Part shown: positions 6,181-8,765 of the stretch, piece by piece | Position numbering within the stretch: the stretch's first letter is position 1 | Layout of the letters: each line of letters begins with the position of its first letter | Program-made: the position numbers and the translations under genes | Assembly: GCA_937954195.1 (NCBI GenBank) | Contig: CALFYR010000236.1 | Span: 1-8,765, forward strand | Direction: 5' to 3' | DNA length: 8,765 nt | Source: an uncultured Dehalococcoidia bacterium | Lineage (GTDB): Bacteria > Chloroflexota > Dehalococcoidia > Tepidiformales > Tepidiformaceae | Notes under the pieces: model-generated | Told to the model about the DNA's origin: nothing | Databases searched by the model: none | The model's input: the letters and a program-made list of their open reading frames with translations, nothing else

Positions 6181-6208
6181 ATGATACGACCAATGCATGC
6201 ATTTTGCA
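6181..6208 (-). promoter_or_regulatory. vapB promoter with 12-bp palindromic operator in the spacer
   Basis: On the minus strand TATCAT (6186-6181, 5 of 6 to consensus) ends 6 nt before the vapB ATG at 6174. A weak -35 (CTGCAA, about 6209-6204, 3 of 6) lies 17 nt upstream. The spacer holds the perfect palindrome AATGCATGCATT (6192-6203), a natural place for the ribbon-helix-helix antitoxin to bind and block RNA polymerase. The palindrome is seen directly; its use as an operator is inferred. Confidence 0.55.
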
Positions 6209-6252
6209 GGCAAAGGCAGCGAAAGGGCCGCAAATCGCCTTTGGAAAACGCC

Positions 6253-6281
6253 TTGAAAACCGAACTTAGGCTTGCTACTAT
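6253..6281 (+). promoter_or_regulatory. Strong sigma-70 type promoter of rpoD
   Basis: TTGAAA (6253-6258, 5 of 6) and TACTAT (6276-6281, 4 of 6) are separated by exactly 17 nt, the best promoter in the window. Transcription should start near 6287-6288. This leaves a leader of about 66 nt to ATG 6354, beginning with a hairpin at 6289-6306. It diverges from the vapB promoter about 70 nt away. Confidence 0.75.
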
Positions 6282-6288
6282 GGAAAAG

Positions 6289-6306
6289 GCGCAGTCTGCC
6301 CTGCGC
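6289..6306 (+). other. 5' hairpin at the start of the rpoD mRNA
   Basis: GCGCAG (6289-6294) and CTGCGC (6301-6306) are perfect complements around a 6-nt loop, TCTGCC. The hairpin would begin one or two nucleotides from the predicted start site. No U-run follows, so it is not a terminator. A 5' stem of this kind could stabilise the transcript, but the role is a guess. Confidence 0.4.
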
Positions 6307-6353
6307 GTTTAGTGGTCCGCCCCGTTCACATGAAGGGATTGATAACTCTGAGC

Positions 6354-7955
6354 ATGTCTGATGATGTCCTGACCGAAGCCAACCCCGCCAGCGATGGCGC
6401 CGTAATCGACGGCGTCCTCAGCCGCCTGTCGTCCTTTGGTGACGATGAAGGCAGCAGCGAGGATGAGCTTACCGACCTCGCTGCGGAGGAAGACGAAGAA
6501 GGCCCCGTCGACCCCGACGAAGAAGAGGAGGACGAGGACGCCAATATCGCACTGCTGACCGAAGAGTCGGAGGGAATCGACGACCCGGTCCGCATGTATC
6601 TGCGCGAAATCGGCAAGGTGTACCTGCTCACCGCCGACGACGAGAAGCATCTCGCGCGGCAGATGGAAGAAGGCCTCCACATCGAGGCTATCGAGCAGGA
6701 GTACGTTGAAAACTACGGGCATCCGCCTTCGGCTGCCCGCGTGGCGGTCACGCTGCTGGATCAGTGGGGCGCGCTGCTCCCGGTCTTCAAGGAAGCGAAG
6801 CGCTTCATCGACGACTTCGACAAGCTGGTCAAGGTGCCCGGCCCGGACGATGTGACCGTGGTCCGCAAGTGGCGCAACCCGGACGGCGCGAAGCTCAAGA
6901 ACCTGTCGTTCAGCGAGACGATCGGCGATCCGCAGTTCCGTGGCCTGATCGACGGCGAGACGGACCCGGACTTCAAGTTCCACGTGATGAACAAGCTGAA
7001 GATCGAGGAGGACGACGCGCATCAGCGGCTGGTCCACCTGTCGATCGTGACGCACATCCTGACTCCGGACCTGGTCGCCCAGATGGGCGAGGAGGCCGGT
7101 GGTGAAGACGAACTCGTTCCGCCTGGTGAAGGCCTGGTCGAGAAGATTTCGCCGCTGGAGGAGAAGCTCCGCTACCACTTCGACACGGTGAAGCGGAACG
7201 GCCAGAAGGCCACACGCCGCCTGACCGAGGCGAACCTTCGTCTCGTCGTCTCGGTGGCGAAGAAGTACATCGGGCGCGGCATGTCGCTCCTGGACCTTAT
7301 CCAGGAAGGCAACATCGGCCTCATCCGTGCGGTCGAGAAGTTCGACTACCGCAAGGGCTTCAAGTTCTCCACGTATGCCACGTGGTGGATCCGGCAGGCG
7401 ATCACGCGCGCCATTGCCGACCAGGCGCGGACCATCCGCATCCCGGTCCACATGGTGGAGACGATCAACAAGCTTGTCCGCGTGAGCCGGCGGCTTGTGC
7501 AGGAGTACGGCCGCGAGCCCACGAGCGAGGAAATCGCCCGGGGCATGACCGAATCGGGCAAGCCCGATGCGGCGGCGGCGTACACGCCGGAGCGTATCCG
7601 CGAAATCCAGAAGGTCTCGCAGGAGCCCGTCTCCCTCGAAACGCCGATCGGCGAAGAGGAAGACAGCCACCTCGGTGACTTCCTGGAGGATCCGAGCGCG
7701 CTCGCGCCGGCCGAGGCAGCCAGCCAGCAGCTGCTGCGGGAGCAGGTGGAAGACGTGCTCGCCAGCCTCACCAGCCGGGAGCGCCGTGTGCTCCAGCTCC
7801 GCTTCGGTCTCGAAGATGGCCGGAGCCGGACGCTCGAAGAGGTCGGACGTGAGTTCGGAGTGACGCGGGAGCGCATCCGCCAGATCGAGGCGAAGGCGCT
7901 TCGCAAGCTCCGCCACCCCAGCCGCAGCAAGAAGCTGAAGGACTACCTGGACTAG
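6354..7955 (+). CDS. rpoD: Primary RNA polymerase sigma factor, sigma-70 (RpoD/SigA)
   Basis: This 533-residue housekeeping sigma factor directs RNA polymerase to -35/-10 promoters. An acidic N-terminus (about 28-74, with a run of Asp and Glu) precedes region 1.2 ([17 protein letters not shown], 77-93). A non-conserved insert of about 175 residues follows (about 111-286). Region 2 is [61 protein letters not shown] in pattern, 293-353, with the -10 recognition helix. Region 3 begins with [15 protein letters not shown] (360-374) and includes the loop [18 protein letters not shown] (426-443). Region 4 carries the -35 [31 protein letters not shown] (493-520). The start is uncertain: GTG 6312 and ATG 6330 are in frame upstream and none of the three has a good Shine-Dalgarno. 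I prefer ATG 6354 (MSDDVL). A promoter and terminator flank it, so it is monocistronic. Confidence 0.95.
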   Translation: MSDDVLTEANPASDGAVIDGVLSRLSSFGDDEGSSEDELTDLAAEEDEEGPVDPDEEEEDEDANIALLTEESEGIDDPVRMYLREIGKVYLLTADDEKHLARQMEEGLHIEAIEQEYVENYGHPPSAARVAVTLLDQWGALLPVFKEAKRFIDDFDKLVKVPGPDDVTVVRKWRNPDGAKLKNLSFSETIGDPQFRGLIDGETDPDFKFHVMNKLKIEEDDAHQRLVHLSIVTHILTPDLVAQMGEEAGGEDELVPPGEGLVEKISPLEEKLRYHFDTVKRNGQKATRRLTEANLRLVVSVAKKYIGRGMSLLDLIQEGNIGLIRAVEKFDYRKGFKFSTYATWWIRQAITRAIADQARTIRIPVHMVETINKLVRVSRRLVQEYGREPTSEEIARGMTESGKPDAAAAYTPERIREIQKVSQEPVSLETPIGEEEDSHLGDFLEDPSALAPAEAASQQLLREQVEDVLASLTSRERRVLQLRFGLEDGRSRTLEEVGREFGVTRERIRQIEAKALRKLRHPSRSKKLKDYLD

Positions 7956-7967
7956 TTCCCAGGGAAC
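7955..7967. repeat. 13-bp perfect inverted repeat at the rpoD stop codon
   Basis: GTTCCC (7955-7960), a central A, and GGGAAC (7962-7967) form a perfect inverted repeat whose first base is the last base of the rpoD TAG. As RNA it would fold only with an opened top (GTTC/GAAC closing a five-base loop). As DNA it resembles a dimeric protein-binding site. It lies 9 nt before the terminator region; no function is known. Confidence 0.4.
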
Positions 7968-7980
7968 GCAACCACGTAAC

Positions 7981-8010
7981 GGGACCGGTGAACGCCGGTC
8001 TCGTTTTCGT
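7981..8010 (+). terminator. Rho-independent terminator of rpoD
   Basis: GACCGG (7983-7988) pairs with CCGGTC (7995-8000) around a TGAACG loop and can extend outward by a G-T and a G-C pair. The U-rich stretch TCGTTTTCGTT (8001-8011) follows. An outer pairing of GTAACG (7976-7981) with CGTTAC (8008-8013) could enlarge it. The tail reaches the last codons of the convergent PIN toxin gene, so the two units are packed end to end. Confidence 0.75.
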
Positions 8011-8441
8011 TACTCGTGTTGGAGTCCGAGGGTGTGGAGCAGGTCGGAGGGGCGCACGATGGCGATGTTCTGGATGCCGCTGAGGACCAAGAGGTCGTTA
8101 TCCCCGGTTACGATGAGGTCGGCGTTTCCGCCGACCGCGGTTTGCAGGACGATTCGGTCATTCTCGTCGCGGATAGCAAGGTCGAACTGCCGATCGGGTT
8201 CCACCAATTCACAGGCTGCGGCTACCAGGGCGACTGCACTTTCAGGAGTCATTCCGTGCGACCGAAGCTGACCATCGAACTCAGGCTGGCTAAGAATCCG
8301 CCGTAGCTCGGCGAGCATCGGCACGCTAGTCACGAGCATGACCATGGATTGATCAACAGAGGCGTAAATGGCTGCCGGAATCCCGTTTCCGACGAGAGCG
8401 CGGACGAAGAAATTTGTGTCAGCGACGACCCGCAGCGGCAC
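8010..8441 (-). CDS. PIN-domain toxin, COG1569 type (putative toxin component)
   Basis: The 143-residue product is a PIN-domain nuclease of the group usually named putative toxin-antitoxin system toxin component. It differs from the VapC at 5552-5944: the metal site is Asp8 in VVADTNFFVRAL, Glu45 in VPMLAELRRIL, Asp92/Asp95 in AIRDENDRIV and Asp114 in DLIVTGDNDLLVL, then the group's ...IAIVRPSDLL end. The frame runs up to 8531, but the added part is Arg/Lys/Pro-rich and overlaps the partner gene. GTG 8441 gives the correct PIN start and overlaps the upstream gene by 23 nt. It would act as an RNase; no target can be inferred. Catalytic residues are intact, so the toxin is probably functional. 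Confidence 0.88.
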   Translation of the reverse strand: MPLRVVADTNFFVRALVGNGIPAAIYASVDQSMVMLVTSVPMLAELRRILSQPEFDGQLRSHGMTPESAVALVAAACELVEPDRQFDLAIRDENDRIVLQTAVGGNADLIVTGDNDLLVLSGIQNIAIVRPSDLLHTLGLQHE

Positions 8442-8655
8442 GCGCTTTCTCCGCCCGGATTTCGGCTCGAGCCTCTTTAACCGCTCGCACGATTTCGTCC
8501 TCGGTAGCGGCGTCACTCCACGGGTCCGCAATCACCCGTGCGAAATGCTCACGCAACCGGGCATTGGCTTCACGCCGGACACGTTCACGTTCGGCCGGGG
8601 GCATCGCTGCCGGTCGGTCGAGGTAGGAATCCAGGTCGAATTTGCCGTCATCCAC
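8419..8655 (-). CDS. Putative antitoxin paired with the COG1569 PIN toxin (family not recognised)
   Basis: The 78-residue, highly charged product sits directly upstream of a PIN toxin and overlaps it by 23 nt, the usual antitoxin-first arrangement. It looks all-helical: PPAERERVRREANARLREHF (residues 19-38 or so), a break at ADPWSDAATEDE, then a C-terminal helix EIVRAVKEARAEIRAEKARAA. The last part is of the type antitoxins use to fill a PIN groove. I see no ribbon-helix-helix, AbrB or Phd fold at the N-terminus, which is unusual for an autoregulated antitoxin. The start is uncertain. GTG 8655 is preferred because an extended -10 (TGCTATTCT) ends 7 nt upstream; the frame also has an ATG at 8712, giving 97 residues. 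Function is inferred from context only. Confidence 0.65.
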   Translation of the reverse strand: MDDGKFDLDSYLDRPAAMPPAERERVRREANARLREHFARVIADPWSDAATEDEIVRAVKEARAEIRAEKARAAAGRR

Positions 8656-8662
8656 AGACGTC

Positions 8663-8671
8663 AGAATAGCA
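8663..8671 (-). promoter_or_regulatory. Extended -10 promoter element of the second toxin-antitoxin pair
   Basis: Reading the minus strand, TGCTATTCT (8671-8663) fits the extended -10 form TG-N-TANNNT. It ends 7 nt before the GTG at 8655, so the mRNA would again be leaderless. No clear -35 is visible, which is compatible with an extended -10. Prediction only. Confidence 0.4.
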
Positions 8672-8730
8672 CAACCGACTCGGGCTATCCGATTGATCCC
8701 AAAGCCATTCACTTCACAGATCGCCCGCTT

Positions 8731-8765
8731 GTTTCATGTAACACTCGTTACACGTAACGACCGTT
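8731..8765. repeat. 16-bp-period repeat of GTTNC/GTAAC half-sites at the window edge
   Basis: Two 16-bp units, GTTTCATGTAACACTC (8731-8746) and GTTACACGTAACGACC (8747-8762), agree at 11 of 16 positions. The last three bases, GTT, begin a possible third copy that runs off the window. Each unit contains an inverted GTTNC-N2-GTAAC motif; the second is a perfect 14-bp inverted repeat with its flank (CGTTAC-AC-GTAACG, 8746-8759), and TGTAAC-ACTC-GTTACA (8737-8752) is another. It looks like a multi-copy operator upstream of the second toxin-antitoxin pair or of a gene beyond the edge. Confidence 0.5.

Noticed and set aside
6309..7916. A 535-codon open frame antisense to rpoD
   Set aside because: It mirrors the rpoD reading frame almost end to end. 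It arises from high-GC codon bias, is full of Arg, Leu, Asp and His, and shows no family motif or start signal.
1..8765. CRISPR array, tRNA or rRNA genes, IS elements, phage genes
   Set aside because: No regularly spaced repeats beyond the short 16-bp pair at the edge, no RNA-gene-like stretches, and no transposase or phage motifs were seen in the coding frames.

Overview
The window looks like ordinary chromosome from a high-GC bacterium. The gene set (a PLP-homeostasis protein, ProC and a YggT protein in one operon, a primary sigma factor with a long internal insert, a LuxR-type response regulator, PIN-domain toxins) and the apparent frequency of leaderless genes would fit the Chloroflexota, perhaps the Dehalococcoidia. 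That assignment is an inference from protein style, not from a marker search. There are no rRNA or tRNA genes, insertion sequences, CRISPR arrays or prophage genes.

Layout. The + strand opens with the 3' end of an unrecognised gene (to 142), then a DinB-family protein (225-710), then a tightly coupled operon: a small two-helix membrane protein (749-1015), yggS (1012-1722), proC (1719-2513) and yggT (2510-2770), each start codon overlapping the previous stop. Convergent to it, on the minus strand and read from right to left, lie vapB (6174-5941), vapC (5944-5552), an rlmD/trmA-type RNA methyltransferase (5514-4312), maf (4315-3689) and a NarL-type response regulator (3546-2785) with its own promoter and Shine-Dalgarno. 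Divergent from vapBC is rpoD (6354-7955), with a very good -35/-10 pair and a hairpin terminator. After the terminator, on the minus strand, comes a second candidate toxin-antitoxin pair: an unfamiliar small antitoxin-like protein (8655-8419) overlapping a COG1569-type PIN toxin (8441-8010). The right edge holds a 16-bp-period repeat of GTTAC/GTAAC half-sites.

How the genes fit together. The left operon combines B6-vitamer homeostasis, the last step of proline synthesis and a membrane protein of the YggT family, a widespread bacterial association. The rlmD-maf pair joins RNA m5U methylation with house-cleaning of non-canonical nucleotides. rpoD, an essential gene, is bracketed by two unrelated PIN-domain toxin modules.

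The most interesting signals are regulatory. At least four genes (dinB, the small membrane protein gene, vapB and the second antitoxin) have a -10-like hexamer ending 6 or 7 nt before the start codon and no Shine-Dalgarno, as expected for leaderless mRNAs. A 12-bp perfect palindrome sits in the vapB promoter spacer, and a shared 9-mer lies on either side of the second toxin module. I saw no clear evidence of a wholly new multi-gene system; the unclassified antitoxin and the right-edge repeat are the best candidates for something undescribed.
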